The position numbers were made by a program, and so were the translations under genes. The notes beneath the pieces were generated by a model that worked only from the letters and a program-made list of their open reading frames with translations, did not search any database and was not told the DNA's origin. A stretch of DNA of 64,000 bases from Arachis hypogaea (Eukaryota > Streptophyta > Magnoliopsida > Fabales > Fabaceae), in assembly GCF_003086295.3 (NCBI RefSeq), contig NW_027255468.1, positions 210,398-274,397 on the forward strand, given 5' to 3'. Shown here one piece after another: positions 33,017-45,359 of the stretch (position 1 is its first letter; the number at the start of each line of letters is the position of its first letter).

Positions 33017-33189
33017 ACGTTGTGCTGACCTCGTTCTTTAAATGACGCTATCCCGAGAAGGACACATAAAGGCGAGCTGTAATGGCCTCATCTTCGGCAG
33101 GCTCCTCCGGTTTTTTTTTCGGTTTTTCTCTGGTTTTTTTTTTTTTTTTTTTTTTTTTTTACGTTGTGCTGACCTTCGTTCTTTAAATG

Positions 33190-33932
33190 ACGCTATCCCG
33201 AGAAGGACACGGGCTTCCTCTCCGAGGTTTTTTTTTTTTTCGGTTTTTTCTCTGATTTTTTTTTTTTTTTTTTTACGTTGTGCTGACCTTCGTTCTTTAA
33301 ATGACGCTATCCCGAGAAGACACATAAAGGCGAGCCTGTAATGGCCCATCTTCGGCAGGCTCCTCGGTTTTTTTTCGGTTATTTCTCTGAGTTTTTTTTT
33401 TTTTTTTTTTTTTTTTTTACGTTGTGCTGACCTTCGTTCTTTAAATGACCATCCCGAGAAGACACATAAAGCGAGCGTATGCCTTATCTCGCGGCTTCTC
33501 CGGTTTTTTTCGGTTTTTCTCTGAGTTTTTTTTTTTTTTTTTTTTTTTTACGTTGTGCTGACCTTCTTTTCTTAAATGACGCTATCCCGAGAAGGACACA
33601 TAAAGGCGAGCTGTAATGGCCTCATCTTCGGCAGGCTCCTCCGGTTTTTTTTTTCGGTTTTTCTCAAGTTTTTTTTTTTTTTTTCGTTGTGCTGACCTTC
33701 GTTCTTAAATGACGCTATCCCGAGAAGGACACATAAAGGCGAGCCGTAATGCCTCATCTTCGGCAGGCTCCTTCCGGTTTTTTTTTTCGGTTATCTCTCT
33801 AAGTTTTTTTTTTTTTTTTTTTTTCGTTGTGCTGCCTCTTCTTAAATGACGCTATCCAGAGAAGGACACATAAAGGCGAGCTGTAATGCCTCATCTTCGC
33901 AGGCTCCTCCGGTTTTTTTTCGGTTTTTCTCT

Positions 33933-33971
<39 letters not shown>

Positions 33972-35033
33972 GTTGTGCTGACCTTCGTTCTTTAAATGAC
34001 GCTATCCCGAGAAGGACACATAAAGGCGAGCTGTAATGGCCTCATCTTCGGCAGGCTCCTCCGGTTTTTTTTTTCGGTTTTTTTCTCAGAGTTTTTTTTT
34101 TCTTTTTTTTTTTACGTGTGCTGACCTTCGTTCTTTAAATGACGCTATCCCGAGAAGGACACATAAAGGCGAGCCGTAATGCCTCATCTTCGCAGCTCCT
34201 CCGGTTTTTTTTTTTCGTTATTTCTCTGAGTTTTTTTTTTTTTTTTTTTTTCGTTGTGCTGACCATCGTTCTTTAAATGACGCTATCCAGAGAAGGACAC
34301 ATAAAGGCGAGCTGTAATGGCCTCATCTTCGGCAGGCTCCCTCCGGTTTTTGTCGGTTTTTCTCTGGTTTTTTTTTTTTTTTTTTTTTTTACGTTTGCTG
34401 ACCTCGTTCTTTAAAAAATGACGCTATCCGAAAGACACCTAAATGAGCCGTAATGGCCTCATCTTCGGCAGCTCCTCCGGTTTTTTTCGGTTTTTTCTCA
34501 GTTTTTTTTTTTTTTTACGTTGTTGACCTTCGTTTTTTAAAGACGCATCGAGAACACATAAGCGAGTTTATGCCTCATCTTCACTCCTCGGTTTTTTTTC
34601 GTTTTTTCTGAGTTTTTTTTTTTTTTTTTTTTAGTTGTGCTGACCTCGTCTTTAAATGACGCTATCCCGAGAAGGACACATAAAGGCGAGCCGTAATGTC
34701 TCATCTTCGGCAGGCTCCTCCGGTTTTTTTTTCGATTATCTCTCTGAGTTTTTTTTTCTTTTTTTTTTTTCCGTTGTGCTGACCATCGTTCTTTAAATGA
34801 CGCTATCCAGAGAAGGACACATAAAGGCGAGCTGTAATGGCCTCATCTTCGCAGGCTCCTCCGGTTTTTTTTCGGTTATTTCTCTGAGGTTTTTTTTTTC
34901 TTTTTTTTTTTTTTTTCCGTTGTGCTGACCATCGTTCTTTAAATGACGCTATCCAGAGAAGACACATAAAGGCGAGCTGTAATGGCCTCATCTTCGGCAG
35001 GCTCCTCCCGGTTTTTTTGTCGGTTTTTTCTCT

Positions 35034-35080
<47 letters not shown>

Positions 35081-35439
35081 GTGCTGACCTTCGTTCTTTA
35101 AATGACGCATATCCCGAGAAGGGACACATAAAGGCGAGCGTAATGGCCTCATCTTCGGCAGCTCCTCCGGTTTTTTTCGGTTATTTCTCTATTTTTTTTT
35201 TTTTTTTACGTTGTGCTGACCTTCGTTCTTTAAATGACGCTATCCCGAGAAGGACACATAAAGGCGAGCTGTAATGGCCTCATCTTCGCAGGCTCTCGGT
35301 TTTTTTTCGTTATTTCTCTGATTTTTTTTTTTTTTTTTTACGTTGTTGTACCTCGTTCTTTAAATGACGCTATCCGGAAGACACATAAAGGCAGGTATGC
35401 CTCATCTTCGCAGGCCCTCCGTTTTTTTCGGTATTTCTC

Positions 35440-35486
<47 letters not shown>

Positions 35487-35870
35487 GTTGTGCTGACCTT
35501 CGTTCTTTAAATGACGCTATCCGAGAAACACATAAAGGCGAGCTTAATGGCTCATTTCGCAGGCTCTCGTTTTTTTCGTATTTCTCTGAGTTTTTTTTTT
35601 TTTTTTTTTTTTTTCTTGTGCTGACCATCGTTCTTTAAATGACGCATCCAGAGAAGGACACATAAAGCGAGCTGTAATGGCCTCATCTTCGGCAGGCTCC
35701 TCCGGTTTTTTTTCGGTTATTTCTCTGAGTTTTTTTTTCTTTTTTTTTTTTTTTCCGTTGTGCTGACCATCGTTCTTTAAATGACGCTATCCAGAGAAGG
35801 ACACATAAAGGCGAGCTGTATGGCCTCATCTTCAGCAGGCTCTCCAGTTTTTTTGTCGGTTTTTTCTCTG

Positions 35871-35908
<38 letters not shown>

Positions 35909-36292
35909 GTTGTGCTGACCTTCGTTCTTTAAATGACGCTATACCGAGAAGACACATAAAGGCGAGCTTAATGGCCTCATCTTCGGCAGCTCCTCCGGTT
36001 TTTTTTTTCGGTTTTTTCTCAGAGTTTTTTTTTTTTCTTTTTACGTTGTGCTGACCTTCGTTTCTTTAAATGACGCTATCCCGAGAAGGACACATAAAGG
36101 TGAGCCGTAATGTCCTCATCTTCGCAGGCCTCCTCGGTTTTTTTTTCGATTATCTCTCTGAGTTTTTTTTTTTTTTTTTTTTTCCTGTGCTGACCATCGT
36201 TCTTAAATGACGCTATCCAGAGAAGGACACATAAAGGCGACTGTAATGGCCTCATCTTCGGCAGGCTCCTCCGTTTTTTTGTCGTTTTCTCT

Positions 36293-36332
<40 letters not shown>

Positions 36333-36830
36333 CGTTGTCTGACCATCGTTCTTTAAATGTTTAAAGACGCTATCCCGAGAAGGACACCTAAATTTGAGCC
36401 GTAATGCCTCATCTTCGGCAGGCTCCTCCGGTTTTTTTTCGGTTTTTTCTCAGAGTTTTTTTTTTCTTTTTTACGTTGTGCTGACCTTCGTTCTTTAAAT
36501 GACGCTATCCCGAGAAGGACACATAAAGCGAGCCGTAATGTCCTCATCTTCGGCAGGCTCCTCCGGTTTTTTTTTCGATTATTTCTCTGAGTTTTTATTT
36601 CTTTTTTTTTTTTTCCGTTGTGCTGACCATCGTTCTTTAAATGACGCTATCCAGAGAAGACACATAGGCGAGCTGTATGGCCTCATCTTCGGCAGGCTCT
36701 CCGGTTTTTTTGTCGTTTTTCTCTGGTTTTTTTTTTTTTTTATTTTTTTTACGTTGTGCTGCCTTCGTCTTAAATGACGCTATCCCGAGAAGACACATAA
36801 AGGCGAGCCGTAATGGCCTCATCTTCGGCA
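33190..36830 (+). repeat. Indel-dense zone of the satellite
   Basis: Nearly every monomer has several one- or two-base losses or gains relative to its neighbours, including in words constant elsewhere (for example CCGGAAGACACATAAAGGC, ATGCCTCATCTTCGCAGG). One unit near 33205-33230 has lost about 40 bp. This pattern fits uncorrected long-read sequence better than biological decay, because substitutions are rare. Confidence 0.7.
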
Positions 36831-38401
36831 GGCTCCTCCGGTTTTTTTTCGATTTTTTCTCAGAGTTTTTTTTTTTTTTTTTTTAAGTTGTGCTGACCTT
36901 CGTTCTTTAAATGACGCTATCCCGAGAAGGACACATAAAGGCGAGCTGTAATGGCCTCATCTTCGGCAGGCTCTCCGGTTTTTTTCGGTTATTTCTCTGA
37001 GTTTTTTTTTTTTTTTTTTTTACGTTGTGCTGACCATCGTTCTTTAAATGTTTAAATGACGCTATCCCGAGAAGGACACCTAAATTTGAGCCGTAATGGC
37101 CTCATCTCGGCAGGCTCCTCCGGTTTTTTTTTTTCGGCTTATTTCTCTGAGTTTTTTTTTTTTTTTTTTTACGTTGTGCTGACCGTCGTTCTTTAAATGA
37201 CGCTATCCCGAGAAGACACATAAGGCGAGCTGTAATGGCCTCATCTTCGGCAGGCTCCTCCGGTTTTTTTTTCGTTTTTCTCGAGTTTTTTTTTTTTTTT
37301 TTTTAAGTTGTGCTGACCTTCGTTCTTTAAATGACGCTATCCCGAGAAGGACACATAAAGGCGAGCTGCAATGGCCTCATCTTCGGCAGGCTCCTCCGGT
37401 TTTTTTTTTCGGGTTTTTTCTCAGAGTTTTTTTTTTTCTTTTTTACGTTGTGCTGACCTTCGTTCTTTAAATGACGCTATCCCGAGAAGGACACATAAAG
37501 GCGAGCTGTAATGGCCTCATCTTCGGCAAGCTCCTCCGGTTTTTTTTTCGGTTTTTCTCAGAGTTTTTTTTTTTCTTTTTTACGTTGTGCTGACCTTCGT
37601 TCTTTAAATGACGCTATCCCGAGAAGGACACATAAAGGCGAGCCGTAATGTCCTCATCTTCGGCAGGCTCCTCCGGTTTTTTTTTCGATTATCTCTCTGA
37701 GTTTTTTTTCTTTTTTTTTTTTCCGTTGTGCTGACCATTGTTCTTTAAATGACGCTATCCAGAGAAGGACACATAAAGGCGAGCTGTAATGGCCTCATCT
37801 TCGGCAGGCTCCTCCGGTTTTTTTGTCGGTTTTTCTCTGGGTTTTTTTTTTTTTTTTTTTTATACGTTGTGCTGACCATCGTTCTTTAAATGTTTAAATG
37901 ACGCTATCCGAGAAGGACACCTAAATTTGAGCCGTAATGGCCTCATCTTCGGCAGCTCCTCCGGTTTTTTTTCGGTTTTTTCTCAGAGTTTTTTTTTTTT
38001 TTTTTACGTTGTGCTGACCTTCGTTCTTTAAATGACGCTATCCCGAGAAGGACACATAAAGGCGAGCTGTAATGGCCTCATCTTTGGCAGGCTCCTCCGG
38101 TTTTTTTTCGGTTATTTCTCTGATTTTTTTTTTTTTTTTTACGTTGTGCTGACCATCGTTCTTTAAATGTTTAAATGACGCTATCCCGAGAAGGACACCT
38201 AAATTTGAGCCGTAATGGCCTCATCTTCGGCAGGCTCCTCCGGTTTTTTTTTTCGGTTATTTCTCTGAGTTTTTTTTTTTTTTTTTACGTTGTGCTGACC
38301 TTCGTTCTTTAAATGACGCTATCCCGAGAAGGACACATAAAGGCGAGCTGTAATGGCCTCATCTTCGGCAGGCTCCTCCGGTTATTTTTCGGTTTTTTCT
38401 C

Positions 38402-38442
<41 letters not shown>

Positions 38443-39125
38443 GTTGTCCTGACCTTCGTTCTTTAAATGACGCTATCTCGAGAAGGACACATAAAGGCGA
38501 GCTGTAATGGCCTCATCTTCGGCAGGCTCCTCCGGTTTCTTTTCGGTTATTTCTATGAGTTTTTTTTTTTTTTTTTTTTACGTTGTGCTGACCTTCGTTC
38601 TTTAAATGACGCTATCCCGAGAAGGACACAAAAAGGCGAGCCGTAATGGCCTCATCTTCGGCAGGCTCCTCCGGTTTTTTTTTTCGATTTTTTCTCAGAG
38701 TTTTCTTTTTTTTTTTTAAGTTGTGCTGACCTTCGTTCTTTAAATGACGCTATCCCGAGAAGGACACATAAAGGCGAGCTGTAATGGCCTCATCTTCGGC
38801 AGGCTCCTCCGGTTTTTTTCGGTTATTTCTCTGAGTTTTTTTTTTTTTTTTTTTTTTTTACGTTGTGCTGACCATCGTTCTTTAAATGTTTAAATGACGC
38901 TATCCCGAGAAGGACACCTAAATTTGAGCCGTAATGGCCTCATCTTCGGCAGGCTCCTCCGGTTTTTTTTTTTTCGGTTATTTCTCTGAGTTTTTTTTTT
39001 TTTTTTTTTACGTTGTGCTGACCTTCGTTCTTTAAATGACGCTATCCCGAGAAGGACACATAAAGGCGAACTGTAATGGCCTCATCTTCGGCAGGCTCCT
39101 CCGGTTATTTTTCGGTTATTTCTCT

Positions 39126-39175
<50 letters not shown>

Positions 39176-39575
39176 GTTGTGCTGACCTTCGTTCTTTAAA
39201 TGACGCTATCCCGAGAAGGACACATAAAGGCGAGCTGTAATGGCCTCATCTTCGGCAGGCTCCTCCGGTTTTTTTTCGGTATTTCTCTGAGTTTTTTTTT
39301 CTTTTTTTTTTTTTTCCGTTGTGCTGACCATCGTTCTTTAAATGACGCTATCCAGAGAAGGACACATAAAGGCGAGCTGTAATGGCCTCATCTTCGGTAG
39401 GCTCCTCCGGTTTTTTTTCGGTTATTTCTCTGAGTTTTTTTTTCTTTTTTTTTTTTTCCGTTATGCTGACCATCGTTCTTTAAATGACGCTATCCAGAGA
39501 AGGACACATAAAGGCGAGCTGTAATGGCCTCATCTTCGGCAGGCTCCTCCGGTTTTTTTGTCGGTTTTTTCTCTG

Positions 39576-39626
<51 letters not shown>

Positions 39627-40013
39627 GTTGTGCTGACCTTCGTTCTTTAAATGACGCTATCCCGAGAAGGACACATAAAGGCGAGCTGTAATGGCCTCAT
39701 CTTCGGCAGGCTCCTCCGGTTTTTTTTCGGTTATTTCTCTGAGTTTTTTTTTTTTTTTTTTTACGTTGTGCTGACCTTCGTTCTTTAAATGACGCTATCC
39801 CGAGAAGGACACATAAAGGCGAGCTGTAATGCCTCATCTTCGGCAGGCTCCTCCGGTTTTTTTTCGGTTTTTCTCTGAGTTTTTTTTTTTTTTTTTTTTT
39901 TTACGTTGTGCTGACCTTCGTTCTTTAAATGACGCTATCCGAGAAGGACACATAAAGGCGAGCGTAATGGCCTCATCTTCGGCAGGCTCCTCCGGTTTTT
40001 TTCGTTTTTCTCT

Positions 40014-40054
<41 letters not shown>

Positions 40055-40239
40055 GTTGTGCTGACCTTCGTTCTTTAAATGACGCTATCCCGAGAAGGAC
40101 ACATAAAGGCGAGCTGTAATGGCCTCATCTTCGGCAGGCTCTCCGGTTTTTTTTTTCGGTTTTTTCTCAGAGTTTTTTTTTTTCTTTTTTACGTTGTGCT
40201 GACCTTCGTTCTTTAAATGACGCTATCCCGAGAAGGACA

Positions 40240-40451
40240 CATAAAGGCGAGCCGTAATGTCCTCATCTTCGGCAGGCTCCTCCGGTTTTTTTTCGATTAT
40301 CTCTCTGAGTTTTTTTTTCTTTTTTTTTTTTTTCCGTTGTGCTGACCATCGTTCTTTAAATGACGCTATCCAGAGAAGGACACATAAAGGCGAGCTGTAA
40401 TGGCCTCATCTTCGGCAGGCTCCTCCGGTTTTTTTGTCGGTTTTTTCTCTG

Positions 40452-40490
<39 letters not shown>

Positions 40491-41607
40491 CGTTGTGCTG
40501 ACCATCGTTCTTTAAATGTTTAAATGACGCTATCCCGAGAAGGACACCTAAATTTGAGCCGTAATGGCCTCATCTTCGGCAGGCTCCTCCGGTTTTTTTT
40601 TCGGTTTTTTCTCAGAGTTTTTTTTTTCTTTTTTACGTTGTGCTGACCTTCGTTCTTTAAATGACGCTATCCCGAGAAGGACACATAAAGGCGAGCCGTA
40701 ATGTCCTCATCTTCGGCAGGCTCCTCCGGTTTTTTTTTCGATTATTTCTCTGAGTTTTTTATTTCTTTTTTTTTTTTCCGTTGTGCTGACCATCGTTCTT
40801 TATATGACGCTATCCAGAGAAGGACACATAAAGGCGAGCTGTAATGGCCTCATCTTCGGCAGGCTCCTCCGGTTTTTTTGTCGGTTTTTTCTCTGGGTTT
40901 TTTTTTTTTTTTATATTTTTTTACGTTGTGCTGACCTTCGTTCTTTAAATGACGCTATCCCGAGAAGGACACATAAAGGCGAGCCGTAATGGCCTCATCT
41001 TCGGCAGGCTCCTCCGGTTTTTTTTTCGATTTTTTCTCAGAGTTTTTTTTTTTTTTTTTTAATTGTGCTGACCTTCGTTCTTTAAATGACGCTATCCCGA
41101 GAAGGACACATAAAGGCGAGCTGTAATGGCCTCATCTTCGGCAGGCTCCTCCGGTTTTTTTTCGGTTATTTCTCTGAGTTTTTTTTTTTTTTTTTTTATT
41201 TTACGTTGTGCTGACCATCGTTCTTTAAATGTTTAAATGACGCTATCCCGAGAAGGACACCTAAATTTGAGCCGTAATGGCCTCATCTTCGGCAGGCTCC
41301 TCCGGTTTTTTTTTTCGGTTATTTCTCTGAGTTTTTTTTTTTTTTTTTTTTACGTTGTGCTGACCGTCGTTCTTTAAATGACGCTATCCCGAGAAGGACA
41401 CATGAAGGCGAGCTGTAATGGCCTCATCTTCGGCAGGCTCCTCCGGTTATTTTTCGGTTATTTCTCTGAGTTTTTTTTTTTTTTTTTTTTTTACGTTGTG
41501 CTGACCTTCGTTCTTTAAATGACGCTATCCCGAGAAGGACACATAAAGGCGAGCCGTAATGGCCTCATCTTCGGCAGGCTCCTCCGGTTTTTTTCGGTTA
41601 TTTCTCT

Positions 41608-41660
<53 letters not shown>

Positions 41661-42061
41661 GTTGTGCTGACCTTCGTTCTTTAAATGACGCTATCCCGAG
41701 AAGGACACATAAAGGCGAGCTGTAATGGCCTCATCTTCGGCAGGCTCCTCCGGTTTTTTTTTTCGGTTTTTTCTCAGAGTTTTTTTTTTTTTCTTTTTTA
41801 CGTTGTGCTGACCTTCGTTCTTTAAATGACGCTATCCCGAGAAGGACACATAAAGGCGAGCCGTAATGTCCTCATCTTCGGCAGGCTCCTCCGGTTTTTT
41901 TTTTCGATTATCTCTCTGAGTTTTTTTTTCTTTTTTTTTTTTTCCGTTGTGCTGACCATCGTTCTTTAAATGACGCTATCCAGAGAAGGACACATAAAGG
42001 CGAGCTGTAATGGCCTCATCTTCGGCAGGCTCCTCCGGTTTTTTTGTCGGTTTTTTCTCTG

Positions 42062-42100
<39 letters not shown>

Positions 42101-43258
42101 CGTTGTGCTGACCATCGTTCTTTAAATGTTTAAATGACGCTATCCCGAGAAGGACACCTAAATTTGAGCCGTAATGGCCTCATCTTCGGCAGGCTCCTCC
42201 GGTTTTTTTTTCGGTTTTTTCTCAGAGTTTTTTTTTTTCTTTTTTACGTTGTGCTGACCTTCGTTCTTTAAATGACGCTATCCCGAGAAGGACACATAAA
42301 GGCGAGCCGTAATGTCCTCATCTTCGGCAGGCTCCTCCGGTTTTTTTTTCGATTATTTCTCTGAGTTTTTTATTTCTTTTTTTTTTTTTTCCGTTGTGCT
42401 GTCCATCGTTCTTTAAATGACGCTATCCAGAGAAGGACACATAAAGGCGAGCTGTAATGGCCTCATCTTCGCAGGCTCCTCCGGTTTTTTTGTCGGTTTT
42501 TCTCTGGGTTTTTTTTTTTTTTTTTTATATATTTTTTTACGTTGTGCTGACCTTCGTTCTTTAAATGACGCTATCCCGAGAAGGACACATAAAGGCGAGC
42601 CGTAATGGCCTCATCTTCGGCAGGCTCCTCCGGTTTTTTTTTCGATTTTTTCTCAGAGTTTTTTTTTTTTTTTTTTTTAAGTTGTGCTGACCTTCGTTCT
42701 TTAAATGACGCTATCCCGAGAAGGACACATAAAGGCGAGCTGTAATGGCCTCATCTTCGGCAGGCTCCTCCGGTTTTTTTTCGGTTATTTCTCTGAGTTT
42801 TTTTTTTTTTTTATTTTATTTTACGTTGTGCTGACCATCGTTCTTTAAATGTTTAAATGACGCTATCCCGAGAAGGACACCTAAATTTGAGCCGTAATGG
42901 CCTCATCTTCGGCAGGCTCCTCCGGTTTTTTTTTTTCGGTTATTTCTCTGAGTTTTTTTTTTTTTTTTTTACGTTGTGCTGACCGTCGTTCTTTAAATGA
43001 CGCTATCCCGAGAAGGACACATGAAGGCGAGCTGTAATGGCCTCATCTTCGGCAGGCTCCTCCGGTTTTTTTTTCGATTTTTTCTCAGAGTTTTTTTTTT
43101 TTTTTTTTAAGTTGTGCTGACCTTCGTTCTTTAAATGACGCTATCCCGAGAAGGACACATAAAGGCGAGCTATAATGGCCTCATCTTCGGCAGGCTCCTC
43201 CGGTTTTTTTTCGGTTATTTCTCTGAGTTTTTTTTTTTTTTTTTTTTACGTTGTGCTG
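40240..43258 (+). repeat. 1.61-kb higher-order repeat, two tandem copies (second cut by element C)
   Basis: The rare monomer with ATGTCCTCATC occurs at 40256 and 40702 and again at 41866 and 42311, spacings of 1610 and 1609 bp. Other rare marks repeat at the same distance: TTTTTATATTTT (about 40908 and 42525), TTATTTTACG (about 41200 and 42820), GACCGTCGTTC (41362 and 42982) and ACACATGAAGG (41396 and 43016). A degraded relative lies near 36105-37170. Confidence 0.82.
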
Positions 43259-43260
43259 AC

Positions 43261-43505
43261 ATCCGGTTTACTTTCCCGCTCTCTTTAATTTCATGCAATT
43301 TACATTCTGCAAATCACAAATCACCCAACCAACACTTGATTCGCTTGACTAAATCAACCACTAAACTAAAATTGCTCAATCCTTCAATCCCTGTGGGATC
43401 GACCTCACTCCCGTGAGTTTTTATTACTTGATACGACCCGGTACACTTGCCGGTTAGTTTTGGGTGTTTTGGTAGAAATTCGTTTCTCATCAAAATAACT
43501 CATCA
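43261..43505 (+). repeat. Truncated 5' LTR of element C
   Basis: Only the last roughly 235 bp of U5 remain, beginning at about TTTACTTTCCCGCTCTC. The bases ATCCGGTT at the satellite junction (43261-43268) match both the satellite (TCCGGTT) and an LTR position about 190 bp further upstream (49607), so the exact break is ambiguous. Promoter and U3 are gone, so this copy cannot be transcribed from its own 5' LTR. Confidence 0.9.
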
Positions 43506-43511
43506 AGTTTT

Positions 43512-43529
43512 TGGCGCCGTTGCCGGGGA
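43512..43529 (+). other. Primer binding site for tRNA-Asp (element C)
   Basis: TGGCGCCGTTGCCGGGGA, identical in sequence and distance from the LTR to the site in element B. Confidence 0.93.
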
Positions 43530-43729
43530 TTGATTAGATTGACAATGATTAAGTAAGGTGGTGATCTAGATCAAGCACTTTTTCTTTAATTTTTGACTAA
43601 CCTACTAACTGTTTGAAGTTTTGTCTCAACCGGCTACATCCAATTTTCAAGAGAATCAATGTGTTTTCTATGGATTGATTTATATGTCACAGGGAAGAAG
43701 AAGTTTCTGAGAAAGAAGAACATCACAAC

Positions 43730-44962
43730 ATGAAGCCACAACTCATTACACTAATAGAGAACAATTGTTCCTATGGTGGAAATCCCTTGGAGGACTCTAA
43801 ACAGCACCTATCCATTTTTCTGAAAACATGTGGGGCTGTCAATCTCAATGGTGTAGACCATGATACCATTAAGCTCATGTTATTTCCCTTCTCACTGAAG
43901 GATGAAGCGGCACAATGGCTTGAAACCTTTCCTCAAGGAAGTATAACTAGTTGGGATGAATTGGTTGCCAAGTTTCTAGCCAAATTTTCCTCACCCCAAC
44001 AAAACATCAAGATGAAAGAAGGAATACATCCATTCATACAAAGAGAGGAAGAACCACTGTTCAAAGCATGGGAGAGATACAAGAAATCAAATGACAAGGT
44101 AGATTTTCGAGCATTCTATGAAGGATTAACCTCCGAAACAAGAAAAGCAGTAGATTACTTCTCAGATGGCCTACTCAAGGCAACAGCAACCATCCAAGGA
44201 ACTGCAGAGTTCAGTGACAAAAGAGCCAATAACCAACACTCATTTGAGACGCCACGGAATGCAATTTCAGAAAAGGGAGTAATGAATCTTGAAGGAGTGA
44301 GAGCAATCATGGATCAAAACAAGCAGCTACACCAGCAAACACAGCAGCAATTGGAATCAATAGCCAGACAAATTGATTCTCTACATTCAGCCACAGTGAA
44401 TACACAATTTCCACCATGGAAACCACATTCTTATTCAAGAATGAGGGAATCTCAGTATCAGGAACAAAGGGACTTCAACTATAATAACCCCAACTTCCCA
44501 AACCTGCAAAAACATCACCATACCAACAAAAATCACTACACACCACCCCAATATACACACCTCCAACCTTATCCTACCCCACCACCTGCCCAAAATGACT
44601 TCCATCAATCACCACAATTTACACAGTCACAACCAATCCTAAACCTTCAAAAACTCTATGTTCTAGAAATGATGATGGAAAGGTTTATGAAAATCCAAGA
44701 AATGACATTAATAGAGCAGGAGGACATAAGGAAAAACCAAGAGGCATATCTCAAGAGAATTGAAAGGTACATGGAACAAATGGTTCAAAACCCTGCTAAA
44801 TTGGGTGAGAGAGAAGGAAATATATCCCTAAGAGCCACTGAAGATGACTCGAAGAACAATGAAAAAGCTGCTGAGTTGAAAGGGAAGACAGTTATGGAAA
44901 ACAAGGAGAAGCCTACGGTAAGAGGAGGAAACCAAAGGCAACTGAGACTTCAACTTCCATGA
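43730..44962 (+). CDS. Gag of element C (short, divergent)
   Basis: 410 codons from ATG 43730. Residues of about 1-130 match the element B Gag domain (MKPQLITL, HLSIFLKTCG, DEAAQWLETFPQGSITSWDELVAKFLAKF, FRAFYEGLTSETRKAVDYFSDG) with many changes. The first 90 or so residues of element B Gag are missing; upstream of the ATG an open stretch rich in Glu (EEEVSEKEEHHN) has no start codon, so a deletion removed the original N-terminus. The centre is Gln/Pro/Asn-rich with no zinc knuckle, and the C-terminus is charged. It ends at TGA just before the conserved post-ORF block. It would at most provide a structural Gag. It could equally be a decayed product, although about 1.2 kb without stops argues for recent selection or youth. 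Confidence 0.75.
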   Translation: MKPQLITLIENNCSYGGNPLEDSKQHLSIFLKTCGAVNLNGVDHDTIKLMLFPFSLKDEAAQWLETFPQGSITSWDELVAKFLAKFSSPQQNIKMKEGIHPFIQREEEPLFKAWERYKKSNDKVDFRAFYEGLTSETRKAVDYFSDGLLKATATIQGTAEFSDKRANNQHSFETPRNAISEKGVMNLEGVRAIMDQNKQLHQQTQQQLESIARQIDSLHSATVNTQFPPWKPHSYSRMRESQYQEQRDFNYNNPNFPNLQKHHHTNKNHYTPPQYTHLQPYPTPPPAQNDFHQSPQFTQSQPILNLQKLYVLEMMMERFMKIQEMTLIEQEDIRKNQEAYLKRIERYMEQMVQNPAKLGEREGNISLRATEDDSKNNEKAAELKGKTVMENKEKPTVRGGNQRQLRLQLP

Positions 44963-44978
44963 TCAGAGGATGAAGAAT

Positions 44979-45020
44979 GTCAAGCTAGTGACAATAAAAG
45001 AGCGCTTGTTGGGAGGCAAC
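44979..45020 (+). other. Conserved post-ORF block (element C copy, split by the solo LTR)
   Basis: Starts GTCAAGCTAGTGACAATAAA and reads to GGGAGGCAAC, where the solo LTR interrupts it; it continues as GCAACCC at 46770. The same block is found after gag-pol in element B. Confidence 0.72.
45016..45020. repeat. Target-site duplication GCAAC, left copy (solo LTR)
   Basis: GCAAC before 45021 matches GCAAC at 46770-46774. The element B sequence GGGAGGCAACCC shows the unoccupied site. Confidence 0.93.
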
Positions 45021-45359
45021 TGATGACAAGTCATCTTAGCCCATTTTAGCTAGTCTTTTTCTTTTGTTTTCATTAGAATTATGCACTTTCTTAAGCTACA
45101 AGCAAGCTAATTGAGTAGATTTTCATGTTTCCCTTGATTGAACCAACCATATGTGAATTCATGCCATTTCATGAGGTTTTGAACTATATTTGTTGCATAT
45201 TGTGGAAGATTGAATACCTCATGATTTTGAGCAAAACTTTGATTAGTTTGGTTGATCAATGATAGGTGAAGAAGGCTTGGAGAAAGGTTGAAGCAAAGAG
45301 GAATGGCTAGGAGTGAAGAGAGGACAATGGAATAAGTGAAAATTGAACCGGGTTGCATG

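Larger units (their letters stand above)
28684..43260 (+). repeat. Poly(T) satellite array, central block
   Basis: About 100 monomers in the same orientation as the left block. Three zones can be told apart: 28684-33180, fairly uniform monomers, mostly with CGGTTTTTCTCTGAG spacers and without the ATGTTTAAATGACGC variant; 33190-36830, many small indels and shortened units; 36830-43260, a mixture of variants including monomers with a C inside the long T tract, TTTTGTCGG spacers and ATGTCCTCATC, ordered in long higher-order repeats. It ends at the truncated 5' LTR of element C. Confidence 0.95.
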
